From CAWAMD01 sp963783045 (GTDB lineage Bacteria > Actinomycetota > Nitriliruptoria > Nitriliruptorales > Nitriliruptoraceae), in contig CAWAMD010000004.1 in NCBI GenBank assembly GCA_963783045.1, positions 1 to 64,000 on the forward strand: a DNA stretch of 64,000 nt, read 5' to 3'. Shown one piece after another: positions 17,857-29,350 of the stretch (position 1 is the stretch's first letter; the number at the start of each line of letters is the position of its first letter). Position numbers and translations under genes: made by a program. The notes beneath the pieces were generated by a model that worked only from the letters and a program-made list of their open reading frames with translations, was not told the DNA's origin and ran no database searches.

Positions 17857-19332
17857 TCAGTCGGACTCCCAGTGCTCGGGCTCCTCGGCGAAGGGGTCCT
17901 CGTCGAGCCAGGCACGCATCGCCTTGGCGACCTCCTCGTCGACCGTCGCGACGAGCAGCGTCCCCTCGGACGAGTAGGCCTCCTTGTGCACCTGTCCGCG
18001 GTCGTGGGCCATGGCGACGAGATCACCGCGGTCGTAGGGGATGTGCGCCGAGACGCGCATCCGCTGTCCGGGCAGGCGCAGCCGGATCCGCTCGACGAGC
18101 TCGTCGATCCCATGGCCGGTCGCGGCGGACACGACGACCGGCTCGTTGCCGGTCTCCTCGAACAGGCGGCGTGACAGCGACACGACCCGTGCGGGATCGG
18201 CGATGTCGGCCTTGTTGAGGATGAGCTGCTCGGGGACCTCCTTCGCGCCGATCTCCTTCAGCACGTCGTGGACGGCCATCACCTGCGCCTCCGCCTCGGG
18301 ATGCGCCGCGTCGACGACGTGCAGCAGCAGATCGGCCCGGGCGGTCTCTTCGAGGGTCGACTTGAACGCCTCGACGAGCCCGTGGGGCAGCTTGCGGACG
18401 AACCCGACCGTGTCGGTCACCACCACGTCGCGGCCGTCGGGGAGGTCGAGGCGACGCACGGTCGCGTCGAGGGTCGCGAACAGCTGGTTCTCGACGAGCA
18501 CGCCGGCGCCGGTGAGCCGGTTCAGCAGCGACGACTTCCCGGCGTTCGTGTACCCGACGAGTGCGGCGTTGGGGACCCGCCGCCGCTCGCGCTCCTGCGA
18601 CTTCGTGCGGCGGATCCGCTCGAAGTCCTCGAGGTCGGACTTGAGCTTCGCGATGCGCCGGTTGATGCGTCGGCGGTCCACCTCGAGCTGGGTCTCACCC
18701 GGCCCGCGACCGCCGATCCCGACGCCGCCGGCGGCCCGCCCGCCGGCCTGGCGGGACAGCGCCTCACCCCAGCCACGCAGCCGGGGCAGCAGGTAGCCGA
18801 GCTGCGCGAGCTCGACCTGGGCCTTGCCCTCGCGGCTCGTGGCGTGCTGCGCGAAGATGTCGAGGATCACGATGGTCCGGTCGAGGACCTTCTGCTTGAT
18901 GCCCTCCTCCAGGTTGCGCTGCTGTGCGGGGCTGAGGTCGTCGTCGAACACCACGGCGTCCGCCCCGGTGGCCTGCACGAGGTCGCGGAGGTCGGCGACC
19001 TTGCCCTTGCCGACGAAGGTGGCGGCGTCCGGCGCCTCGCGACGCTGGATCACGCGGTCGACGACCTCGGCCCCGGCGGTGTCGAGGAGCGACTCGAGCT
19101 CGTCGAGGCTCGCCTCGACCTCGGCCAGCGGCATGCCGGGCAGCTGCACCCCGACGATCACGGCCGCCTCGACGGGACGGATGATGTCGACGCCCTCACG
19201 CGGGGCGCCCTCGGCGATGACCTCGCGCCGGCGGCGGCGCTCCTCGGCACGCGAGCGGTCCTCACCGTTCACGCCGGGAAGGTCGTCGGTACCGGCGTCG
19301 CGTGCGTCGGTGGGATCGTGGTCGGCAGTCAG
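17857..19332 (-). CDS. hflX: ribosome-associated GTPase HflX
   Basis: Splits or rescues stalled 70S ribosomes. N-terminal HflX domain (FVGKGKV..., FDDDLSPAQQRNLE), the glycine-rich linker GGRGPGETQLE, then the G domain: GYTNAGKSSLLN (G1), DTVGF (G3), NKAD (G4). C-terminal ubiquitin-like part. Start uncertain: CTG at 19332 overlaps the dapF stop (CTGA) after AGAGGAA; GTG at 19272 is the nearest conventional alternative. Converges with lexA, 28 bases apart. Translationally coupled to dapF, as in mycobacteria. Confidence 0.93.
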   Translation of the reverse strand: MTADHDPTDARDAGTDDLPGVNGEDRSRAEERRRRREVIAEGAPREGVDIIRPVEAAVIVGVQLPGMPLAEVEASLDELESLLDTAGAEVVDRVIQRREAPDAATFVGKGKVADLRDLVQATGADAVVFDDDLSPAQQRNLEEGIKQKVLDRTIVILDIFAQHATSREGKAQVELAQLGYLLPRLRGWGEALSRQAGGRAAGGVGIGGRGPGETQLEVDRRRINRRIAKLKSDLEDFERIRRTKSQERERRRVPNAALVGYTNAGKSSLLNRLTGAGVLVENQLFATLDATVRRLDLPDGRDVVVTDTVGFVRKLPHGLVEAFKSTLEETARADLLLHVVDAAHPEAEAQVMAVHDVLKEIGAKEVPEQLILNKADIADPARVVSLSRRLFEETGNEPVVVSAATGHGIDELVERIRLRLPGQRMRVSAHIPYDRGDLVAMAHDRGQVHKEAYSSEGTLLVATVDEEVAKAMRAWLDEDPFAEEPEHWESD

Positions 19333-20228
19333 TGGTGTTCCTCTCGGTCGAGCCGTCCCTCGCGTGCGTCGTGGAGCCACTGCCCGTCGAGCTCGCCGTG
19401 TGCGACCTCGACCGCCGGCCCGGTCAGGAAGACGGAGGGGTGCTCGTCGGGGTCGTAGCGGACCGTCAGGATGCCCCCGGGGACGTGGATGGTGGCGTTG
19501 GGTCCGGCATGGCCGAGCCGCTGCAGCGCCACGAGCGTGGCGCAGGCGCCGGTGCCGCAGGCGGCGGTCTCGCCGACGCCCCGCTCCCAGACGCGCAGCC
19601 GGATGGTGTCTGGCGACACGGGCTGGGCGAACTCGACGTTCGTGCGCTTCGGGAACCGCGGGTCGACCTCGACGAGCGGACCGAGCGTCCGCACGGGCGC
19701 CTCGTCAACGTCGTCGACGACGGTGACGGCGTGCGGGTTGCCCATCGACACCGCGCTGACCGTCAGCGTCTGCCCGTCGACCGTGATCGGCTCCTGCACG
19801 TCGCCCGGACGGCGCGCGTCGAACGGGATCTCGCCCGGATCGAGCACCGGCGGGCCCATGTCCACGGTGACCTCGGCGACCCGGCCCGCCGCGTCGCGGG
19901 AGACCGTGACGGGCTTCACGCCGGCGCGGGTGTCCACGAGGACCCGGTCGCCGTCGGTGGTGACGAGCCCGTGGTCGACGACGTGCTTCGCGACGACGCG
20001 GACGCCGTTGCCGCACATCTCGACGATCGAGCCGTCGGCGTTGCGGTAGTCCATGAAGACGTGGGCCCCGTCGCGGGGCGCGCCGAGGCGCAGGACGCCG
20101 TCCGCGCCGACGCCGCGACGGCGGTCGCAGAGGGCCCGCACGAGCGACGCGGACAGGTCGAGGCGGTCGTCCAGGTCGACGAGGACGACGAAGTCGTTGG
20201 CGGTGCCGTGGGCCTTGGTGAATCGCAC
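19329..20228 (-). CDS. dapF: diaminopimelate epimerase
   Basis: Interconverts LL- and meso-diaminopimelate for lysine and peptidoglycan. GTG start at 20228 (VRFTKAHGTANDF). Both catalytic cysteines are present: Cys72 (MCGNGVR) and Cys224 (TAACGTGACA). 299 residues. Followed directly by hflX and preceded by miaA on the same strand; one of three dap genes in the window. Confidence 0.95.
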   Translation of the reverse strand: MRFTKAHGTANDFVVLVDLDDRLDLSASLVRALCDRRRGVGADGVLRLGAPRDGAHVFMDYRNADGSIVEMCGNGVRVVAKHVVDHGLVTTDGDRVLVDTRAGVKPVTVSRDAAGRVAEVTVDMGPPVLDPGEIPFDARRPGDVQEPITVDGQTLTVSAVSMGNPHAVTVVDDVDEAPVRTLGPLVEVDPRFPKRTNVEFAQPVSPDTIRLRVWERGVGETAACGTGACATLVALQRLGHAGPNATIHVPGGILTVRYDPDEHPSVFLTGPAVEVAHGELDGQWLHDAREGRLDREEHH

Positions 20229-20307
20229 GCCGACGAGGGTACTGCGCGGAGCAACGGGGCCGCCGGCGCACGGCGGACGCTCGTCGGGGCCGTGACGGGG
20301 CAGGCGC

Positions 20308-21195
20308 TCAGCACCACCGGGCGCGGACGGCGTCGGGGTCCGCCGGCTCGCACCGCGGGTCGCGCCGGAACCAGGAGCGCTGCCGGCGGGCGTAGCGCCA
20401 GGTGCGGTCGGCGATCGCCGTGGCCAGGTCGTCGATGGCCAGGGCGCCGTCGAGCACGGCGAACCCCTCCGCGTAGCCGATGGCCTGCGCGGCGGTGCGC
20501 GACAGCGGGCGGGGCAGGCCACGCAGCCGGCGGCACTCGTCGAGGAGGCCGGCCGCGACCATGGTCCGGGCGCGTGCCTCGATGCGCTCGCGGAGCACGG
20601 CCGTCGGCGGTTCGAGGTAGGCGACCTCGAGCGACGGGTAGATCGACGTGTAGTCGTCCCAGGCGGCCGCGAACGACGAGAACGGCTCGCCCGTGAGCTC
20701 GATGACCTCGAGCGCCCGGACCGAGCGGCGGACGTTGCCGGGGTCGATCTTCGCGGCGGCGGCCGGGTCGATGGCCTCGAGCCGCGCGTGGGCGTCCTCG
20801 GGCGCGTCGGCGTAGCGCGCGGCCAGTCGCTCGCGCACGCCGGCGTCGGTCGGCGGGAAGCGCAGATCGTCGACGACGGCGCGGAAGTAGAGGCCCGAGC
20901 CTCCGACGAGCAGCGGTACCGCCCCGCGCTCGCGTACCTCGGCGACGGCCCGACGTGCGGCGTCCTGGAACCACGCGACCGTCACCTCGTCCCACGGCTC
21001 GAGCGCGTCGACGAGATGGTGGGGCACGGCCGCCCGCTCGGCCGCCGACGGCTTCGCGGTCGCGATGTCCAGCCCGCGGTAGAGGGTGAAGGCGTCGACC
21101 GCGACGATCTCGACAGGGCGGCAGGCCGCGATGTCGAGCGCCAGCGCGGACTTGCCCGACGCCGTGGGTCCCACGACCGCCAGGACCGGGGTCAT
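20308..21195 (-). CDS. miaA: tRNA dimethylallyltransferase
   Basis: Adds the dimethylallyl group to A37 of tRNAs reading UNN codons. P-loop GPTASGKS (9-16), DAFTLYRGLDIATAKP substrate loop and a VGGSGLYF motif. 295 residues, normal. The ATG overlaps the stop of the upstream gene (ATGA), so the two are translationally coupled. The product is the substrate of miaB, three steps upstream in the same cluster. Confidence 0.96.
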   Translation of the reverse strand: MTPVLAVVGPTASGKSALALDIAACRPVEIVAVDAFTLYRGLDIATAKPSAAERAAVPHHLVDALEPWDEVTVAWFQDAARRAVAEVRERGAVPLLVGGSGLYFRAVVDDLRFPPTDAGVRERLAARYADAPEDAHARLEAIDPAAAAKIDPGNVRRSVRALEVIELTGEPFSSFAAAWDDYTSIYPSLEVAYLEPPTAVLRERIEARARTMVAAGLLDECRRLRGLPRPLSRTAAQAIGYAEGFAVLDGALAIDDLATAIADRTWRYARRQRSWFRRDPRCEPADPDAVRARWC

Positions 21196-22026
21196 GACGG
21201 CTCGTCGGCGCCCTGGTCGACGCTGCGCGCGTAGCGGGCGCCGGCTTCCTCGCCACCGAGGTCGGTGTAGGCGGCGACGAGCTGGCCGACGCCCCGGGGT
21301 GCCGCGTAGCGGACCTCGGTCGGCGTGAGCCTGGCGGCGGCGACGGCGCCGGCGAGCACGGCGAGCGGTGGCCACGACCGGGCCATGACCCGCTCCGCGT
21401 CGGCGGGCCCGAGCGCCGCGAAGGCGGCGGCGTCCCCACGCCGGACCGCGGTGACCGCCTCGCGGTCCCACGCGTCGGCGCCGGCGACGACGTAGCCGGG
21501 GCTGGACTCGTCGAGGCAGGCCGACAGGTCGCCGGCGCTGACCATGGTGGCGGTCATGCCGGCGTCGCGGAGCCCCTCGAGCAGGCTGGCGCCGACGTGG
21601 ACGAGCACGTCACCGTCGGTGCCCGGCGGGACCGCCAGGGGCAGGACCGGCACGGCCCCGCGTGCCTCGTGCAGGAGCAGCGCCACGACGGCGTGCGAGA
21701 CGTTCGAGCTCCTCGCTGACGAAGACCGGGTACTGGGTGAGCCGGGTGACGTGCGGGATGAGGTCTCGGGCGACGGGCAGCGTCGCCTCGGCACCACGGA
21801 TGCCGAGGGGACGCAGCGTCGCGTGGGCCGTGTCGTGGAAGCCGCGGGCGCCGGCGGCGAGCAGCACGGTCACGTCGGTCGTCGGTAGCGCCGCCAGCAC
21901 CCGGTGCGCCGCCTCGCGGAGGGTGGCGACGTCGTCGCGGATCTCGGCCGGCTGGTCGGGCGACGCGGCCGAGACGAGCAGCGGGGCGGCGGGGACGATG
22001 GCGGCGGCGGGGACGACTCGACTCAT
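21192..22026 (-). CDS. class III extradiol dioxygenase-like protein (Rv2728c-like; one frameshift)
   Basis: Two overlapping frames form one protein of about 277 residues once a base is removed near 21703, where ...FVSEEL must join VSHAVVALLLHEA (GAACGT read instead of GACGT on the minus strand). The N-terminal part (VVPAAAIVPAAPLLV...) and the position between miaB and miaA match the LigB-like protein Rv2728c of mycobacteria. I cannot see a full set of metal ligands, so enzymatic activity is unproven. ATG at 22026, 15 bases after miaB; its end overlaps miaA. Confidence 0.65.
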
Positions 22027-22041
22027 GGGACGGCCGGCCCG

Positions 22042-23490
22042 TCAGCCGACGACGGGCAGCGCGCGCCGCCCCTCGGGGGTGCCGGTGGTGACCGGCGGCT
22101 CGTCGAGGGTCCAGCCCTCACCTGCGGCCATGGCTGCCTCGGTGGCGCGGCCGGCAGCCGTCCGGAGGACCGACCGGGGTGCGCCCGCGAGGCAGTAGTT
22201 CGCGGTCGCCGACTCGATCGTGGCGGTGACGAGGTCGCCGGGGGCGTACCCGGGGCCGGCGGGCAGGTGCACCAGATGGTTCCCGCGTGTGCGTGCGGAG
22301 AGCCGGGTCGGGTCGGTCTTGGATGGCGACTCGACGAGCAGCTCCTGCTCGGTGCCGATGAGCGCCGCATGCCGGTCCTGCGACTGCTGGCGGGTCAGGG
22401 CCTCGAGACGGAGGTAGCGGTCCTTGACGACCTCCGGGTCGACGAACTCGTCGGTCATCTCGGCGGCCGGCGTGCCGGGGCGGGGCGAGTACTGGAAGGT
22501 GAACGCCTGGTCGAAGCCGACCTGCTCGACGACGGCGAGGGTTTCGGCGAAGTCGTCCTCGGTCTCGCCGGGGAACCCGACGATGATGTCGGTCGAGAGC
22601 GCCGCGTCGGGCATGAGCGACCGGGTCTTCGCGACGAGGTCGAGGTAGCGACGCTGCCGGTAGGAGCGGCGCATGCGGCGAAGCACGCGGTCGGAGCCGG
22701 ACTGCAGCGGCAGGTGGAGGTGCTCGCAGACGCTCGGGGTGGTGGCCATGGCGTCGAGCACGTCGTCGGTGAAGTCGCGGGGATGGGGCGAGGTGAACCG
22801 CAGCCGCTCGAGCCCGTCGATCACGCCGACCTCGCGGAGCAGGTCGGCGAACAGGGACCGGCCGGCGAGGTCACGCCCGTAGGAGTTGACGTTCTGGCCG
22901 AGCAGGGTCACCTCGACGACGCCGTCGTCCACGAGCGCGGAGACCTCCTCGTGGATCTCTCCGATGCGGCGGGAGACCTCGGGCCCACGAAGAGACGGGA
23001 CGATGCAGAAGGTGCAGCGGTTGTTGCAGCCGACCGAGATCGACACCCACGCGTGGTGGCGGACCTCGCGCTTGGCGGGCAGCGCCGACGGGAACGTCTC
23101 GAGCTGCTCGACCAGCTCGACGACGGGCAGCGAGGAGCTGTCCGCCTGCAGCAGCAGGTTCGTGAGGTTGCCGAGGTTGTGGGTGCCGTAGACGACGTCC
23201 ACCCACGGGGCCCGCTCGACGATGCCCTCGCCGTCCTTCTGCGCCAGGCAGCCACCGACGACGATGGTGGTGCCCCGGGTCTCCTTCAGGCGCTTGAGGT
23301 GCCCGAGGGTGCCGTAGAGCTTGTTGTCGGCGTTCTCGCGGACGGCACAGGTGTTGAGCAGCACGAGGTCCGCGTCGTCCTCACCTGCGGCGGGGCGGTA
23401 GCCCATGGTCTCGAGCATGCCGGCGGCACGTGAGGAGTCGTGCGCGTTCATCTGGCACCCGAAGGTGCGTATGAAGTAGCGACGTGGCAC
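22042..23490 (-). CDS. miaB: tRNA-2-methylthio-N6-dimethylallyladenosine synthase
   Basis: Radical-SAM methylthiotransferase acting on the MiaA product at A37. Auxiliary-cluster cysteines Cys12, Cys48 and Cys81; radical-SAM CxxxCxxC at 155-162 (CNNRCTFC); C-terminal TRAM domain. 482 residues, GTG start. In the same cluster as miaA. Confidence 0.96.
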   Translation of the reverse strand: MPRRYFIRTFGCQMNAHDSSRAAGMLETMGYRPAAGEDDADLVLLNTCAVRENADNKLYGTLGHLKRLKETRGTTIVVGGCLAQKDGEGIVERAPWVDVVYGTHNLGNLTNLLLQADSSSLPVVELVEQLETFPSALPAKREVRHHAWVSISVGCNNRCTFCIVPSLRGPEVSRRIGEIHEEVSALVDDGVVEVTLLGQNVNSYGRDLAGRSLFADLLREVGVIDGLERLRFTSPHPRDFTDDVLDAMATTPSVCEHLHLPLQSGSDRVLRRMRRSYRQRRYLDLVAKTRSLMPDAALSTDIIVGFPGETEDDFAETLAVVEQVGFDQAFTFQYSPRPGTPAAEMTDEFVDPEVVKDRYLRLEALTRQQSQDRHAALIGTEQELLVESPSKTDPTRLSARTRGNHLVHLPAGPGYAPGDLVTATIESATANYCLAGAPRSVLRTAAGRATEAAMAAGEGWTLDEPPVTTGTPEGRRALPVVG

Positions 23491-23495
23491 AGGCG

Positions 23496-23780
23496 CTAGC
23501 TCTCGTGGGTGGCAGTGGTGAACCGCTTGCGGTTCTCGTGGTGCTCGGGGACCTGCGTGTCCTTGCCGGTGCCTCGGCCGGTGGCGATGAGACCGACGCC
23601 GATGAGGCCGACGATGGCGGCGGAGACGACGTCGCCCGGGACGAGCACGAACCAGACCAGCAGGGCAGCGAGCAGCACGTAGCCGACCTGGGCGCGCCAG
23701 GCGACGTGGCCGGCGAAGAGGCCGCCGACGAGGGCGAGCACCGGGACGCCGACGATGAGCCAGGACTGCAGGATGTTCAC
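23496..23780 (-). CDS. small membrane protein upstream of miaB
   Basis: 94 residues from a GTG at 23780, with about three hydrophobic segments (SWLIVGVPVLALVGGLF, VGYVLLAALLVWFVLV, AAIVGLIGVGLIATG) and a charged C-tail. It ends 5 bases before miaB. Mycobacteria also have a small membrane protein gene near miaB (Rv2732c); homology is likely by position only. Function unknown. Confidence 0.7.
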   Translation of the reverse strand: MNILQSWLIVGVPVLALVGGLFAGHVAWRAQVGYVLLAALLVWFVLVPGDVVSAAIVGLIGVGLIATGRGTGKDTQVPEHHENRKRFTTATHES

Positions 23781-23973
23781 TTCTCGCCTCGGGACTCGGG
23801 GACGACGACCAGGTGGACGAAAACCAGGAGAACGAAAACCAGGTGCAGGATGGAAGCCGCGGGGCCGCGGCGCGACTGCGCCGCGTCGAAGGCTACCGCC
23901 GCGCCGCCGGACGCCCCAAGCGATCGGTGGGCCGGTGCCGCGAGGACGACCGTGCGCGCACCACCGTGGCCCG

Positions 23974-24150
23974 TCAGTCGTCGCCGACCGTCTCGCCCCG
24001 CTCGGCGTTGGCCTGCCCGCCGGTGAGCCCGGCGTCCTGCTGCGTGCTCTTGTCGGCCTCGTGGCGCGGACCGGGCTGCTCGGCCGCGTGCTCGCGGTTT
24101 TCGTCGCCGCGCTCGTCCTGCGGCTCGCGGGTGCGGTCGTCGTCTGCCAT
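23974..24150 (-). CDS. small hydrophilic protein, hypothetical
   Basis: 58 residues from an ATG at 24150 with GGGAAG upstream. Very rich in Asp, Glu, Gln and Arg (MADDDRTREPQDERGDENRE), no membrane segment, no known motif. Could be an intrinsically disordered stress-type protein. Weakly supported; flanking bases 23781-23973 and 24151-24285 show no gene. Confidence 0.4.
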   Translation of the reverse strand: MADDDRTREPQDERGDENREHAAEQPGPRHEADKSTQQDAGLTGGQANAERGETVGDD

Positions 24151-24285
24151 GGCGCTTCCCATCGGTCGAGGTCGTGGCGTGTCGCGGCCACGACAGCGAC
24201 GCTATCGGCCGCGTGGGTCGGTCCCCTGCCCGCACGTCGGGGGGACCCTGCGGTGCGGTCGCCTGCGGCGGTCGGGTGCGGGCGG

Positions 24286-24966
24286 TCAGCGGCCGACGAC
24301 CCGCTCGACGAGCGGGGCCAGGTCCGCGACCTCGGCGACGAGGTGATCGGCGTGCGCCTCCTCGAGCTCCTCGCGGGTCCCGACGCCCCACAGGACACCG
24401 ATGGTGGTCACCGCGACGGCGTGGCCTGCGACGATGTCGTGAGCGCGGTCCCCGATCATCGCGACCGGCGTGGCATCGTCGGCGCCGTGCTCGGCGAGGG
24501 CGCGGCGCAGGGTGCCCTCCTTGACCTCGTCCTCCGCCCCGGACCGGGGTCCCTCGACGAAGGCGAGCAGGTCGGTGAGCCCGACCTGCGCCACCACGGG
24601 ACGGGCGTAGCGGCGCGGCTTGGAGGTGACGACGCCGCAGGTCATCGCCGGCCCCAGCTGGCGCAGCACGTCGTCCATGCCCTCGACGAGGGCCGTGAGC
24701 GCGATCCCCTCCGACGCGTAGTGGTCGCGGTAGGCCGCGATGAAGGCGTCGACGTCGTCGGTCGTGGCGCCGGGCAGCCCGGCCGATGCGAGCAGGCCGT
24801 CCACGACGCCGCGGAGCGGGGGCCCGATGTAGGTCGCGAGCGCCCGCGGCGGCAGCGGGTCGGCCCCGAGCGCGACGAGGGCATGGTTCATCGACCCGGT
24901 GATGGCACGCCGCGAGTCGACGAGGCATCCGTCGAGGTCGAAGCAGATGATGGGACGCGCGGTCAC
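24286..24966 (-). CDS. HAD-superfamily hydrolase (phosphoglycolate phosphatase-like)
   Basis: 226 residues. HAD motif I is FDLDGCLVDS, where the second Asp is followed by GC rather than the usual GT, still a DxDG core. Motif II is VTSKP, and motif III/IV is K...MIGDRAHDI. The GTG start overlaps the recX stop (GTGA), so it is co-translated with recA-recX. Substrate is probably a small phosphoester such as phosphoglycolate, which can arise from DNA-strand repair; that link is inference. Confidence 0.85.
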   Translation of the reverse strand: MTARPIICFDLDGCLVDSRRAITGSMNHALVALGADPLPPRALATYIGPPLRGVVDGLLASAGLPGATTDDVDAFIAAYRDHYASEGIALTALVEGMDDVLRQLGPAMTCGVVTSKPRRYARPVVAQVGLTDLLAFVEGPRSGAEDEVKEGTLRRALAEHGADDATPVAMIGDRAHDIVAGHAVAVTTIGVLWGVGTREELEEAHADHLVAEVADLAPLVERVVGR

Positions 24967-25706
24967 CGGCCAGCGACCTGCTCGTGCTCGCGGTCGACGT
25001 AGATGACCTGGCGGGCGACCTTGCGGGCGAGTCCCTCCGGGTAGCCGCGGCGCGCCAGGTGGCCGACCAGGCGCCGGAAGGCGGTCTCGGCCGTGACGTG
25101 CCGCATGCCGGCGGCCTTGCGACGGGCCACGTCGAACGCGGCGGCTTCCTGGTCCTCGGACTCGGCGTCGGCGAGGAGGCGCTCGATCAGCGCCCGATCG
25201 AAGCCGCGCTTCTGCAGGTCCTGGCGGATCCGCAGGGGCGCATGGCCCTTCGTGCGCCACTCGGCGACCAGCGCCGACGCCATGGCGTCGTCGTCGACGA
25301 GCTGTTCGTCGCGTGCGCGCGCCAGCGCGTGGTCGATGACGACCGGCAGCTCCCCCCGCTCGGTCAGCTTCGACCGCAGCCGTGCCTCGGACTGTGGCGT
25401 GCCGGCGGTGGACCGGCGGATGAACGCCAGCGCCGCGGCGACGCGGTCGCCGAGCGACCCGGCGGCGGTGTCGGCCTCCTCGTCGGTGTCGGACGGCGCG
25501 CGGTCAGGGGGTGTCTCGCCCGGCGCCGCGGCGGGAGGCTCGTTCGCGAGGCGGGCCGCCTCGCGCGCGGAGACGGGCGGGCGGTCGTCGGGCGGGGCCG
25601 ATACGCGGATCGGCTCGCGAGCCACGCCCCGCTCACGCAGCCAGTCCTCGGCGCTGCGGAAGGGTGCCTCGTCGTCGCGGTGCGTCTCGTCGGAGTCTGC
25701 CGACAC
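24963..25706 (-). CDS. recX: RecA regulator RecX
   Basis: Inhibits RecA filament growth. 247 residues: a long disordered N-part (about 1-90) and three RecX helical repeats (LRSKLTERGELPVVIDHALAR, LRIRQDLQKRGFDRALIERLL, FRRLVGHLARRGYPEGLARKV). GTG start 3 bases after the recA stop, the usual coupling in actinobacteria. Confidence 0.92.
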   Translation of the reverse strand: MSADSDETHRDDEAPFRSAEDWLRERGVAREPIRVSAPPDDRPPVSAREAARLANEPPAAAPGETPPDRAPSDTDEEADTAAGSLGDRVAAALAFIRRSTAGTPQSEARLRSKLTERGELPVVIDHALARARDEQLVDDDAMASALVAEWRTKGHAPLRIRQDLQKRGFDRALIERLLADAESEDQEAAAFDVARRKAAGMRHVTAETAFRRLVGHLARRGYPEGLARKVARQVIYVDREHEQVAGR

Positions 25707-25709
25707 GGC

Positions 25710-29033
<3,324 letters not shown>

Positions 29034-29149
29034 GGTGCCTCCAGCCTCTGGGACGTTCTTCGGGTGTTCGTCGTTGCCGGACGGTACGGCGGGGGTGTGA
29101 CAGCCCGGCCGACGGCGCCCGCACGAGATGTGGACAGGCGAAGCCTAAC

Positions 29150-29163
29150 CGAACATCCGTTCG
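29150..29163. promoter_or_regulatory. LexA (SOS) box upstream of recA
   Basis: CGAACATCCGTTCG, both half-sites perfect, within a longer palindrome (CCGAAC...GTTCGG), 117 bases upstream of the recA start. The remainder of 29034-29350 contains no gene. Confidence 0.88.
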
Positions 29164-29350
29164 GTGCAAGCACCCTGGACGTCGCCGGCCGGCCGCGGCC
29201 CCGGCAGGGTGCAGGGCAGGGCCGCGGGAGCGACGCCGGACGGCCGGGGCTGTACGCACGGGCGAGGTTTCACTGTGACCTGGCCCCGACCTGGCGTACC
29301 TTGGAGCCGCCTTCTGTGTCCCGGCGTCACCCCTGCTCGCGAGGACGATC